Source: Arachnia propionica
GTDB taxonomy: Bacteria; Actinomycetota; Actinomycetes; Propionibacteriales; Propionibacteriaceae
DNA: 64,000 nt
NCBI RefSeq assembly: GCF_003859805.1
Contig: NZ_RQZG01000007.1
Coordinates: 24,312 to 88,311, forward strand
Direction of reading: 5' to 3'
Shown here: positions 34,877 to 43,627 of the stretch, piece by piece
How the letters are laid out: every line of letters begins with the position of its first letter
Numbering within the stretch: position 1 is the first letter of the stretch
Program-made: the position numbers and the translations under genes
The notes under the pieces: generated by a model
The model's input: the letters and a program-made list of their open reading frames with translations, nothing else
Databases searched by the model: none
What the model was told of the DNA's origin: nothing

Positions 34877-36114
34877 TTCTTGGTCCCGGCCAGCACGAAC
34901 GGGTTGAGCCCCTGCTCGGCCATGATGAACCAGGCCGTGGTGCCGGTGTGCAGGCTGGCGTGGTTGCGCTCCTCCCCACCGGCGTATCCCTCCTTCGAGT
35001 TGGCCTGGATCCCCTTGCCGTCGGCATTGATGCCGTTGACCTGGATCTCACGCAGGGTCTGGAGGTAGACCTCGGCCTGGGCCCGGTGCGAGGGGTTGCC
35101 GCTGAGCTTGAGCGCGAGGGCCATGTGGGCGGTGCCCTCCAACCAGACCGTGTCGTCGTTGTGATCTGCATTGTCGGGATTGGTCTGCCAGGCGTAGAGG
35201 ACCCCGGTGATCATCTTCTCGGCATAGGTGGGATCGGTCACCTCGAGGTTGCCCATGACCCAGTCGAGGGCCATCAGGTAGCGGTGCCTGCCCCGGACCA
35301 TGTATCCCCACGACTGCACGTCCTCGGGGTTGAACTCGTCGACATTGGTGGCGATGCCGTTCTCGGTGCTGCCGATGTGGAAGCGCCCCTCGAGCACGTC
35401 CCACATGCTGCGCACGAAGGTCTCGGCACGCATCCGCGCCATGCTCCACCGGGGTTCCCCGGTCAGCTCTCCGAGCATCCCGAACAGACCCACCATGTCG
35501 ATGTTGTGCTCGGTCGACTTCCACTCGAGCTTGTCTCCACCGGAGCGGTACCCACCGGTGAAGCCCCCGACACCGCGGATGTCACCGGTCTCGTCGAGCA
35601 ACCACTCACCGATGCGCACCGCCCCGTCGAGGTACTTGCGTTCCCCGGTGACGTGGGCGAGATGGGCCAGGGCCATGCCGGCCCAGGCCTGGTTGCCCGC
35701 GGCCGATCCCCAGGTCTGGATGTTGGGAACGCCCTCGGCGTCGAAGAGGTGCTCGGGGCCGTAGGCGTTGCGCAGTCGACCATCACCGATCGGGTCGTTG
35801 GCCTGCATCTGCAGCAGTGCATCCCCCATGATCCGAGCCCGGGCCAAGGAGTCGGGGCTGTCCTTGCGGTTGGCGTAGACGATGATCATCAAGGCGTTGT
35901 CGTAGGTGAGCGAGTTGTCCCAGAAGTCCAGGAAACCCCGGTGATAGCTCGACGGGACACGCAGCTGGTCGCCGCTGCCCCACTCGTCCATCGCCTCGTC
36001 GAGGTGAAGGTAGGCGTTGCGGACCGCCGTGCTCTCGGTGCTGGCGTGCGCCGGGGCGGGCAGACACAGGGCCACCGCCATGACGGCGGCGAGGGTTCTG
36101 AGGATCGTCTTCAT
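34873..36114 (-). CDS. secreted (alpha/alpha)6-barrel protein, probable glycosidase or lyase
   Basis: A 413-residue exported protein. The signal peptide MKTILRTLAAVMAVALCLPA ends near AHA (about residue 24). The mature part has the repeated long-helix pattern of six-hairpin glycosidases and lyases, with aromatic and acidic patches such as GGFTGGYRSGGDKLEWKSTEHNID and HNDDTVWLEG. I cannot name a CAZy family or catalytic residues. It should act outside the cell on a host or plant glycan. Start ATG 36114 has AAAGGAG seven bases upstream and overlaps the oxidoreductase stop (ATGA). Confidence 0.75.
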   Translation of the reverse strand: MKTILRTLAAVMAVALCLPAPAHASTESTAVRNAYLHLDEAMDEWGSGDQLRVPSSYHRGFLDFWDNSLTYDNALMIIVYANRKDSPDSLARARIMGDALLQMQANDPIGDGRLRNAYGPEHLFDAEGVPNIQTWGSAAGNQAWAGMALAHLAHVTGERKYLDGAVRIGEWLLDETGDIRGVGGFTGGYRSGGDKLEWKSTEHNIDMVGLFGMLGELTGEPRWSMARMRAETFVRSMWDVLEGRFHIGSTENGIATNVDEFNPEDVQSWGYMVRGRHRYLMALDWVMGNLEVTDPTYAEKMITGVLYAWQTNPDNADHNDDTVWLEGTAHMALALKLSGNPSHRAQAEVYLQTLREIQVNGINADGKGIQANSKEGYAGGEERNHASLHTGTTAWFIMAEQGLNPFVLAGTKK

Positions 36115-37184
36115 CGGTGAACTCCTTTCACAAGATCGTGGGTTTCGTCGGTTTCGTCCTCCGGCACCGGGACCCGGCGTCTCGCACCGGAGGCAGCCGC
36201 GTCGTAGAAGGCTCGCGCCGCGGCTAGGTTGCGCCAGGCGTCGCGGACGGTGCCGAGCGCGTTGTGCTTCCCGCGGATCCGGTCCACCAGGGGCTGGATC
36301 AGGTCGGAGTCGTCGGGCAGGGGGTCGAGCTCCACCCACCCCGAGGGGGCACCCCCCGAGGCGCGCAGGACAGTGGTGCGGGAGTTGATGGTGTCGATGG
36401 CCAGCGACCCGGATGTCCCGTTGAGGGTGGTGGTGATCCGCCATGCCCCCTCGGCACCGGTCCAGGTGTCCTCCATCGTCGCGACCACCCCGCCGTCGAA
36501 GGTGAAGATGGCGTGGCCGTAGTCCTCCACCGCGAGCTCCGGGTACCGCAGGTTCGCCGTGACACCCACCACGTCCACCGGTTCCTGCCCGAGCAGCCAG
36601 CGCAACCGGTCGATCTGGTAGATCGAGTGGTCGATCCAGGCCCCGCCGGGAGCCCGCGCCTCCTCCACCCACCAGCCCGGGGAGTCGGAGTCGTGCCAGG
36701 CCTTCGGCAACACCCCGCACAGGGCGAAGTCGGCGGAGACGATCTCCCCCAGGGCGCCGGAACGGACCAGCTCGAGGAGCCGTTGGTTCTGCGCGGTCAT
36801 CCGGGAGCGCGACTCGGCGGGGATGAACTGCACCCCGGCCTCCTCGACGGCCCTGACCACGGCGCTGGCCTCCTGCAGCGTTCGCGCCACCGGTTTGACC
36901 GAGACGACGTGCTTGCCGGCCTCCGCCGCGTCGATGCAGACCTGCGGGTTCTCGTCCACGCTGGGGAAGGAGCCGATCGCCTCGATCCCGGGGTCGGCCA
37001 GGGCTTCCGCCACCGAGGTCGTGAATCGCACCCCCAGTTCGTCCGCGAGGACCCTGCCGCGTCGCGGATCACGGTCGACGATGAGCTGCAGGGTGGTCTC
37101 GGGGTGGGCGCTCAACCCGTGGGCCAGCGGCACGGCCGAGTACCAGTGGTCGAGACCGATGAGTGCGAAGTTGATCGATGTCAT
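36111..37184 (-). CDS. Gfo/Idh/MocA-family oxidoreductase
   Basis: A 357-residue NAD(P)-dependent dehydrogenase with an N-terminal Rossmann domain (FALIGLDHWYSAVPLA; the dinucleotide loop is atypical and lacks GxGxxG). The family EKP-like motif is present as VSVKPVAR near residue 95, where Lys is catalytic. The second half is the substrate-binding beta-sheet domain (GGAWIDHSIYQIDRL). It probably oxidises or epimerises a sugar. GGAGGTGA precedes ATG 37184. First gene of the operon leading to the deacetylase; an AT-rich palindrome lies upstream. Confidence 0.85.
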   Translation of the reverse strand: MTSINFALIGLDHWYSAVPLAHGLSAHPETTLQLIVDRDPRRGRVLADELGVRFTTSVAEALADPGIEAIGSFPSVDENPQVCIDAAEAGKHVVSVKPVARTLQEASAVVRAVEEAGVQFIPAESRSRMTAQNQRLLELVRSGALGEIVSADFALCGVLPKAWHDSDSPGWWVEEARAPGGAWIDHSIYQIDRLRWLLGQEPVDVVGVTANLRYPELAVEDYGHAIFTFDGGVVATMEDTWTGAEGAWRITTTLNGTSGSLAIDTINSRTTVLRASGGAPSGWVELDPLPDDSDLIQPLVDRIRGKHNALGTVRDAWRNLAAARAFYDAAASGARRRVPVPEDETDETHDLVKGVHR

Positions 37185-37234
37185 GGGTTCACCTCCGATC
37201 ATGGCCCGCGTCCTCGCGGAACATTTTCTAAGGA

Positions 37235-37248
37235 GTATTCATTAATAC
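37235..37248. promoter_or_regulatory. candidate ROK operator (GTATT-N4-AATAC)
   Basis: GTATTCATTAATAC is a palindrome with a 4-nt centre, placed about 50 bases upstream of the oxidoreductase operon. It shares the TTAATAC core with the palindrome on the other side of the ROK repressor gene (38480-38494). Confidence 0.5.
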
Positions 37249-37258
37249 ATCGATCCTG

Positions 37259-38440
37259 TCAATCGGAAGCCCGCCGCACCCCCGAGCGGAACATGGCCTC
37301 ACGTGCGGCCTCGAGCCCCAGGTCGAGCGCCCCTCGCAGCGTGGCATCGGCATTCAGCGCCGCCACGTCGAGGCGGACCCGGAACGGACTGCGCCTGGCC
37401 ACCGCCTCCCCGATCTGCTCGAGATGACCGCCGAGCCTGGCCCCGATGCCCCCACCCAGGACGATGCACTCGGGATCCAGGACCGCATTGATGGCGATCA
37501 CCGCCGCCGCGACCCCCGCCACGAAACGCTCCATCACCCGCCCCGCCGCGGGATCCCCCTCGTCCAGCAGCCGCAGGACGTCCTCCGGACCGACACCACC
37601 CAACCCCAGCTCCCTGGCCGAGGCGGTGAGCGCACGCGCCGAGACGACGTCCTCCAGCACCCGCTCACCACCGCCCCCGTCGGCGGCGGTGAGCAGGTAG
37701 GCCAGCTCACCCGCGGCCCCGTGGAAGCCGCGATGGAGCCGGCCGTTGAGGATGGTGGCCAGTCCGGCACCGGTGCCGATGTGGAAGTAGGCGAAGGACT
37801 CGTAGCGTCCCGCACGTCCGTGGATGGACTCGGCGAGGGCCGCGAGGTTGACGTCGTTCTCGATCCGCACCTGCCCGCCGAGCTCCTCGACGAGCATGTT
37901 GATCAGCTTCGGCCGATGCCAGCCCGGCAGCTGATCGGCGTAGTCCACCACCCCACGCTTCGGGGCGAACACCCCCGGGGAGCCGATGACCGCATGGGTG
38001 CGCTCGGGGTCGAGGCCGAGCCTCTTCCTGGCCTGGGCCACCTCCGCGGAGATCAGCTCCACCAACGCACCGGCACTCCTGGCGACGTTGCGCACGTCGT
38101 GGCGGTACAACTCACCACCAGCGATGTCGACCACCGCCACCCGCACCCAGACCCGACCGATGTCGATGGCGACGACGAACCCCGCATCCGCCCTGACCTG
38201 GTAGAGCCGGGCCGGTCGCCCCAGCTCCCGGGCGTCGTTGCCCAACGCGACGACGAGCTGCGCCTCCTCCATCTCGTTGAGGGCCGCGATGACCGTGGGC
38301 TGGGACAGCCCCGAGGCCCGGGCCAGTGCGGGGCGGGTCGACGCCCCCTGGGACAGCAGGGTGTCGAACAACACCCGCTGGTTCATCTCACGGATGAGCT
38401 TGGGGCCTTTGCCCAGAAGCCGATCGCCACCCGCCGACAT
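37259..38440 (-). CDS. ROK-family transcriptional repressor of glycan locus
   Basis: A 393-residue ROK regulator. A winged helix (RPALARASGLSQPTVIAALNEMEEAQLV) occupies about residues 35-65, followed by the sugar-kinase-like sensor with IENDVNLAALAE and FHIGTGAGLA. The cysteine zinc motif is missing (GAAGELAYLL region). It is flanked by two sugar-use operons and by two related AT-rich palindromes, so it likely represses both. ATG 38440 is preceded by GAGAGGA; the frame runs to 38455. Confidence 0.85.
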   Translation of the reverse strand: MSAGGDRLLGKGPKLIREMNQRVLFDTLLSQGASTRPALARASGLSQPTVIAALNEMEEAQLVVALGNDARELGRPARLYQVRADAGFVVAIDIGRVWVRVAVVDIAGGELYRHDVRNVARSAGALVELISAEVAQARKRLGLDPERTHAVIGSPGVFAPKRGVVDYADQLPGWHRPKLINMLVEELGGQVRIENDVNLAALAESIHGRAGRYESFAYFHIGTGAGLATILNGRLHRGFHGAAGELAYLLTAADGGGGERVLEDVVSARALTASARELGLGGVGPEDVLRLLDEGDPAAGRVMERFVAGVAAAVIAINAVLDPECIVLGGGIGARLGGHLEQIGEAVARRSPFRVRLDVAALNADATLRGALDLGLEAAREAMFRSGVRRASD

Positions 38441-38479
38441 GTCAGTCCTCTCCACAGTGTTGCCAACTCAACCCTGTTA

Positions 38480-38494
38480 GTTAATACTATTAAC
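38480..38494. promoter_or_regulatory. operator palindrome GTTAATACTATTAAC
   Basis: A perfect 7+1+7 palindrome between the ROK repressor start and the divergent oxidoreductase/ABC operon. It is very AT-rich in a GC-rich background, and is the best candidate for the repressor's binding site. Confidence 0.7.
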
Positions 38495-38522
38495 AATCTT
38501 GTGCAACGGAGCAAGGAGCACC

Positions 38523-39653
38523 ATGACTCAGCAGTCCCCGCTACGGTTCGGGATCCTCGGGGCAGGCATGATCGCTGGCGACGAGGACGGATACCTGCCC
38601 AACCTATCCGGCCTCACGGACAAAGTTGAAGTGGTCGCGGTCGCCGATGTGGTGCCTGACCACGCGGAACACACGGCCCGGAGGTTCGGCATCGACACCG
38701 TCCACGCGTCCCTGGCGGAGATGCTCCGAGACGACCGCGTCGAGGCCGTGGCCAACCTCACCCCCATCTCAGTGCACGCGGAGACCTCCATGTCCATCCT
38801 CCGCAGCGGCCGCCACCTGCTCTCCGAGAAACCGCTGGCCACCACCGTGGCCGAGGCCGACGCGCTCATCGAGGAGGCCACGCGGCAGTCGGTGGTCGTC
38901 GTGTGCGCTCCCCCCGACACCCTCTACGCCCAGTACCAGGAAGCCCGCCGCATCATCGACCAGGGCCGGATCGGGAAGGTCTGCTTCGCCCGCGTGCGCA
39001 GCTCCCACGCCGGACCCGGTGGCGGCCCCGACGGCTGGCCCTTCGACCCCACCTGGTTCTACCAGCCGGGTGGTGGCCCCCTGTTCGACATGGGGGTCTA
39101 CGGCATCCACGAGATCACCAGCCTGCTGGGACCGGCCAGGCGCGTCTCCGCCTTCGGCGGCATCACCGAGGACATCCGCACCGTCCGCGGCACCGGGCCG
39201 TTCGGTGGCCTGGAGATCCCCGTGACCACCCCCGACAACTTCCTGTTCATGCTCGACTTCGGGGACTCCACCTACGCCGTGATCGACGCCACCTTCAACG
39301 TCCTGGCCACCCGGGCGCCCAAGGTGGAGGTCTTCGGCAGACGAGGGGCACTCGCCATCCACCACCGCGACACCAACCCCCTCGAGGTCTTCGTCCAGGA
39401 CCTCGAACCCGGGGTGGATGCCTGGCTGGACCCACGGGAGCTCACCCGGGCCGAGAACCTCCGTGAACAGGAGCTGCACCGCGCCATGCTGATGGAGCAC
39501 CTGGTCGACTGCGTCAGGACCGGGCAGCCCCCCATCGCCGATGCCCACCGGGCCCGACACGCCCTCGAGGTCATGACCGCCGCGGTGGAATCCGCCGCCA
39601 CCGGCCGTGTCGTCGACCTCACCACCACGTTCCGGACTCCCCATGCGCGATGA
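38523..39653 (+). CDS. Gfo/Idh/MocA-family oxidoreductase, second copy
   Basis: A 376-residue dehydrogenase with a canonical dinucleotide loop (GILGAGMIAG) and the EKP motif LSEKPLATT near residue 105. The C-terminal sheet domain shows GGGPLFDMGVYGIHEI with the conserved Asp/His region. It is only distantly similar to the oxidoreductase at 36111-37184. It heads an operon with a five-component ABC importer and so probably modifies the imported sugar. Start ATG 38523 follows AAGGAG; the upstream ATG 38499 has no ribosome site. Confidence 0.87.
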   Translation: MTQQSPLRFGILGAGMIAGDEDGYLPNLSGLTDKVEVVAVADVVPDHAEHTARRFGIDTVHASLAEMLRDDRVEAVANLTPISVHAETSMSILRSGRHLLSEKPLATTVAEADALIEEATRQSVVVVCAPPDTLYAQYQEARRIIDQGRIGKVCFARVRSSHAGPGGGPDGWPFDPTWFYQPGGGPLFDMGVYGIHEITSLLGPARRVSAFGGITEDIRTVRGTGPFGGLEIPVTTPDNFLFMLDFGDSTYAVIDATFNVLATRAPKVEVFGRRGALAIHHRDTNPLEVFVQDLEPGVDAWLDPRELTRAENLREQELHRAMLMEHLVDCVRTGQPPIADAHRARHALEVMTAAVESAATGRVVDLTTTFRTPHAR

Positions 39654-40755
39654 CATCCCTGCCGACGAGGTGACCCTGCTCTCACCCGAACTGTCCCGGG
39701 AGCGCGAGGAGGCCGAGCACCGCGGCGCATGGCACCGGATCCGGCACAACTACGTGCTGGGTCGGGTCCTCAAGAGCATCATCACGATCTGGGCGGTGGC
39801 CTCCCTGTCCTTCGTGCTGGTCCGTTGGATGCCGGGCAACCCCTTGCAGGCCTACGTGCAACGGCTCATGAGCCAGCAGGGCCTGAGTCGCGAGGAAGCC
39901 CTGGCCCGCGCCTCCTCCCTGCTGTCCTACGACCCCTCGGCGCCCCTGCTGCAGCAGTACCTCGACTACCTCAACGGACTGCTGCGGGGCAATCTGGGAC
40001 AGTCCATCGTCGCCCCCGGGACCCCGGTGACCGACCACATCCTGGCCTACCTGCCGTGGACCCTCTTCAGCGTCGGGACCGGGCTGCTGCTGTCCTTCCT
40101 CATCGGGGTCGGCCTCGGGGTGCTCATCGCCCATCGACGCGGCAGCTGGCTGGACCACGTCGTGACCAACATCTCCTCCGCACTGAACGCGGTGCCCAAC
40201 TACGTGTGGGCGATGCTGGTGATCGTGGTCCTCGGCGTGCAGCTGCGCTGGTTCAACGTCAGTGCGTTGCGCGGCACGGTGACCCCCGGGATCCAACCCG
40301 GCCTCACCGCCGAGTTCATCCTCGACGTGCTGGCCCACGCGGCCCTGCCGATCACCGTCTACACCCTGACCTCCGTCGGTGGCTGGATCCTGCAGATGAA
40401 GTCCTCCACCACCCAGGTGCTCGAGGACGACTACGTGCTCAACGCCCGGGCCCGTGGCCTGCCCGCCTCCCGCATCCACGTCCACTACGTCGGGCGCAAC
40501 GCCATCCTGCCCCTGTTCACGCAGTTCGCGGTCCAGCTGGGTTTCGTCGTCGGTGGCTCGACCCTGGTGGAGCAGATCTTCAAGTACGACGGTGTCGGGT
40601 ACTACTTCTACGACGCGATCGAGGCCCGTGACTACCCCGTCGTCCAGGGATTCATCCTGGTCATCACGGTCTCCGTGGTCCTGGCCAACCTGGCGGCGGA
40701 CCTGCTGCTGTCCCGCATCGACCCCAGGATCCGAGTCGAGGGAGCCCGACGATGA
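39643..40755 (+). CDS. ABC transporter permease, DppB/OppB type
   Basis: A 370-residue permease. An unusual 45-residue cytoplasmic N-terminal extension precedes six helices; the DppB-type signature follows, with the ARGLPASRIHVHYVGRNA EAA-like loop near residue 285. In family 5 importers this subunit pairs with a DppC-type permease to move peptides, nickel or oligosaccharides. The start overlaps the oxidoreductase stop. The sugar-gene context suggests an oligosaccharide ligand. Confidence 0.9.
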   Translation: MRDDIPADEVTLLSPELSREREEAEHRGAWHRIRHNYVLGRVLKSIITIWAVASLSFVLVRWMPGNPLQAYVQRLMSQQGLSREEALARASSLLSYDPSAPLLQQYLDYLNGLLRGNLGQSIVAPGTPVTDHILAYLPWTLFSVGTGLLLSFLIGVGLGVLIAHRRGSWLDHVVTNISSALNAVPNYVWAMLVIVVLGVQLRWFNVSALRGTVTPGIQPGLTAEFILDVLAHAALPITVYTLTSVGGWILQMKSSTTQVLEDDYVLNARARGLPASRIHVHYVGRNAILPLFTQFAVQLGFVVGGSTLVEQIFKYDGVGYYFYDAIEARDYPVVQGFILVITVSVVLANLAADLLLSRIDPRIRVEGARR

Positions 40756-41618
40756 GTGGCCGTCGACGCCCCGGGAGGAGCCGCTGGGCCGGTGCGCTGC
40801 GCATCAGCGTGACCGGCACCATCGGCGGGGTGGTGTTCCTCGTCATGTGCGTGGCCGCGCTGATCCTGCCCTGGTTCATCGAGATGCCGCCGGCGGACAC
40901 CACGGCGATCTACTCCCCGCCGTCGGCGGCCCACCCCCTCGGCACCGACTCCGACGGGCGCGACGTGCTGCGGATGATCCTGCTGGGTGGACGTGACGTC
41001 ATCATCGTCAGCACCATCTCGGCGACGGTGTCCACCGGCATCGCCGTCACCCTGGGAGCCCTGGCGGCCTACCTGCGTGGCTGGGTGGACTCACTGGTGA
41101 TCCAGCTGACCGACTTCATGTTGACGATCCCCCAGTTCGCGCTCCTGGTGGTGCTGGCCGCATACATCCGTCTCGACAACCCTGTGATGCTGGCGCTGCT
41201 GCTCGGGGTGCTCGGCTGGCCGGGGCTGCTCCGCGCGGTTCGCGCCCAGGTGCTCTCCCTCAAGGAGCGGGAGTACGTGGAGGCGGCTCGGATCGTCGGC
41301 CTGTCCACACCGGTCGTCATCGGCCGCGAGATCCTGCCGAACATGGCGAGCTACCTGATGATCCACTTCATCTTCGCGATGACGGGGGCGACCTATTCGA
41401 TGGTGGGGCTGTACCTGCTCGGCCTGGCCCCGATGACCGGTGTCAACTGGGGCATCATGATCAACAACGCCTGGGCGAAGGGGGCGCTCTTCTTCGCCGA
41501 CGCCGCATGGTCGATCCTGGCCCCCCTGCTGGTGGTCAGCGTGCTCCAGCTCTCGGCCATCTGGTTCGCCCGCACCCTTGAACACCTCCTCGATCCTCGG
41601 TTGGCAGGCAGGTACTGA
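40752..41618 (+). CDS. ABC transporter permease, DppC/OppC type
   Basis: A 288-residue partner permease with five to six helices, the typical AHPLGTDSDGRDVLRMILLGG opening after the first helix, and the EAA loop EYVEAARIVGLSTPVVIGRE. It overlaps the upstream permease by ATGA and the downstream ATPase by one base (TGATG). Confidence 0.9.
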   Translation: MSGRRRPGRSRWAGALRISVTGTIGGVVFLVMCVAALILPWFIEMPPADTTAIYSPPSAAHPLGTDSDGRDVLRMILLGGRDVIIVSTISATVSTGIAVTLGALAAYLRGWVDSLVIQLTDFMLTIPQFALLVVLAAYIRLDNPVMLALLLGVLGWPGLLRAVRAQVLSLKEREYVEAARIVGLSTPVVIGREILPNMASYLMIHFIFAMTGATYSMVGLYLLGLAPMTGVNWGIMINNAWAKGALFFADAAWSILAPLLVVSVLQLSAIWFARTLEHLLDPRLAGRY

Positions 41619-42613
41619 TGAGCACTCGTTCCCCCGGGGCACAGCCCCTGCTGGAGATCTCGGATCTGGCGATCACCTACGCCACGGATCGGCGTCCGGT
41701 CACGGCCGTGTCCGAGGTCACCCTCCACCTCGACCCACAGGAGACCTTGGTCCTGGCCGGGGAGAGCGGATGTGGCAAGACCACCCTGGCCCTGGCGGTC
41801 CTGGGGCTGCTGCCCCGAGGAGGTCGCATCTCCTCGGGAACCATCATGCTGCGCACCAAGGCGGGAGAGCGGGTGGAGCTGACGACGCTGTCCCGGCAGG
41901 CCGAACGTGAGCTGCGGTGGAGTGAGCTGTCCGTCGTCTTCCAAGGGGCGATGAACTCACTCAACCCACTGCTCACGGTTCGGCAGCACTTCCTCGAGAC
42001 GGCCCGCGCCCACGCGGGCAGTCCGCGAGGAGCCGAGCTCGACAGCTGGATCGAGGAGCTCATGGGAATGGTGATGCTGGAACCGGAGCGGGTCCTCGCC
42101 TCCTATCCCCATCAGCTCTCGGGCGGGATGAGACAGCGCGTGCTCATCGCGCTCGGCCTGCTGCTGCGACCCCGCCTGGTGGTGCTCGACGAACCGACGA
42201 CGGCGCTGGACGTCCTCACCCAGAAGGCGATCATCACCATCCTGCGCTCCCTGCAGGAGCGCATCGGGTTCGCGATGATCTTCATCACCCATGACCTGGC
42301 CCTCGCGGCTGAGATCGCGGACCGGGTGGCCGTGATGTACGGCGGGCGCATCGTCGAGCTCGGCACCACCCGGGAGGTGTTCACCCGACCGGGGCACCCC
42401 TACACCCAGGCCCTGCTGGGGACGATCCCACGGTGGGACGGGGAACCCACCCGGTTGCGCACCATCAAGGAGTCCCTCGCGGACTACCTCATCGCCACCG
42501 AGGAGGGAACCACCCAGAGCCTCACCTCCGACGAGGACGAACCGACGTGGCTCAGTCCCACCCATGTCGTCGCCCACCTGCCGAGGCGCATCCCGAGGAG
42601 GGGCCATGGCTGA
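41618..42613 (+). CDS. ABC transporter ATP-binding protein, DppD/OppD type
   Basis: A 331-residue ATPase with Walker A GESGCGKTT, Q-loop VVFQGAMNSLNP, signature LSGGMRQR, Walker B LVVLDEPTTALD and switch His in ITHDLAL. The C-terminal PGHPYTQALLGTIP region is the oligopeptide-ATPase domain. It forms a heterodimer with the next gene product. Confidence 0.93.
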   Translation: MSTRSPGAQPLLEISDLAITYATDRRPVTAVSEVTLHLDPQETLVLAGESGCGKTTLALAVLGLLPRGGRISSGTIMLRTKAGERVELTTLSRQAERELRWSELSVVFQGAMNSLNPLLTVRQHFLETARAHAGSPRGAELDSWIEELMGMVMLEPERVLASYPHQLSGGMRQRVLIALGLLLRPRLVVLDEPTTALDVLTQKAIITILRSLQERIGFAMIFITHDLALAAEIADRVAVMYGGRIVELGTTREVFTRPGHPYTQALLGTIPRWDGEPTRLRTIKESLADYLIATEEGTTQSLTSDEDEPTWLSPTHVVAHLPRRIPRRGHG

Positions 42614-43406
42614 GAGATTGTTGGAGATCCGGGGCGTCACCCAACGGTTCCGCACCTCGTCCCGGGAGGTGGTGGCGGTGTCCGAGGTCAGCGTCGAGGT
42701 GGATGCGGGTTCGGTGACCTGCCTGGTCGGCGAGTCGGGCTCCGGCAAGACGACCCTCGCCCGCATCGCTGCCGGGCTGGACCGCCCCACCGCCGGAAGC
42801 ATCCACCACCGTGGACGGGACATCTCGACCCTGCGGGGAGCGGACCTCCTCGGGTTCCGACGCCGCGTGCAGTACGTGCACCAGGACCCCTACGCCTCGC
42901 TGAATCCCACCCGCACCGTGTTCAGCACACTGCGTTCCGCCCTGAGGGCACGTTCCCGTCGCACCCGGAAGCATGCCGCCGGGCTGCTGGAGCGGGTGGA
43001 GCTGACCCCCGTCGACCTGTTCCTGGACCGCCATCCCCATCAGCTCTCGGGCGGGCAACGCCAACGGGTGGCCCTGGCACGGGCCCTGGCCACCGAGCCC
43101 GAGTTGATCATCGCGGACGAGACCACCTCGATGCTGGACGCCTCGATCCGTGGCAGCATGATCAACCTGTTGGCGGAACTGCGTGACGACCTCGGTGTCG
43201 GTTTCCTGTTCATCACCCACGACTTCACCCTGGCACGGCATTTCGCCTGGCACGGTCGAACCGCCGTGCTCCGGCTCGGGCGTCTGGTGGAGTACGGCCC
43301 CACCCCTGAGGTCATGGACTCCCCCAGCCACGCCTACACCAGAGCGCTCATCGATGCGCTCCCCATGATCCGGTTCGAGGACGAACCGAACGGGGGTGGA
43401 TCATGA
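42606..43406 (+). CDS. ABC transporter ATP-binding protein, DppF/OppF type
   Basis: A 266-residue ATPase with Walker A GESGSGKTT, Q-loop QYVHQDPYASLNP, signature LSGGQRQR, and Walker B LIIADETTSMLD, where the usual DEPT reads DETT. The C-terminal SHAYTRALIDALP matches oligopeptide ATPases. Start ATG 42606 overlaps the preceding gene. Confidence 0.92.
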   Translation: MAERLLEIRGVTQRFRTSSREVVAVSEVSVEVDAGSVTCLVGESGSGKTTLARIAAGLDRPTAGSIHHRGRDISTLRGADLLGFRRRVQYVHQDPYASLNPTRTVFSTLRSALRARSRRTRKHAAGLLERVELTPVDLFLDRHPHQLSGGQRQRVALARALATEPELIIADETTSMLDASIRGSMINLLAELRDDLGVGFLFITHDFTLARHFAWHGRTAVLRLGRLVEYGPTPEVMDSPSHAYTRALIDALPMIRFEDEPNGGGS

Positions 43407-43627
43407 CCGGCGGCATGGCGCGTCACGCGATCGCCGCAGGACTCACGATCGCCCTCCTGGCGGGCATCGGCCTGGTGGCCCTGCCCAGCGGTTCCGCCGC
43501 TCAGGTGATGTCCGCCCTGTCCCTCATGATCGGCGCGCTCCTGACTGGCCTGGGCGTGCTGCTGCTCCTTCTCACCTCCCGATCCTCGGATCACGCCAGA
43601 CCCACCCCCGGACAAGGAGAGGAATGA
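43403..43627 (+). CDS. small two-helix membrane protein
   Basis: A 74-residue protein with two hydrophobic helices (about residues 8-26 and 34-58) and a charged C-terminus. It overlaps the upstream ATPase by ATGA and the downstream binding-protein start (ATGA), so it is certainly translated in the operon. I know no family for it. It may be an accessory or stabilising subunit of the importer, or an unrelated spacer gene. Confidence 0.7.
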   Translation: MTGGMARHAIAAGLTIALLAGIGLVALPSGSAAQVMSALSLMIGALLTGLGVLLLLLTSRSSDHARPTPGQGEE

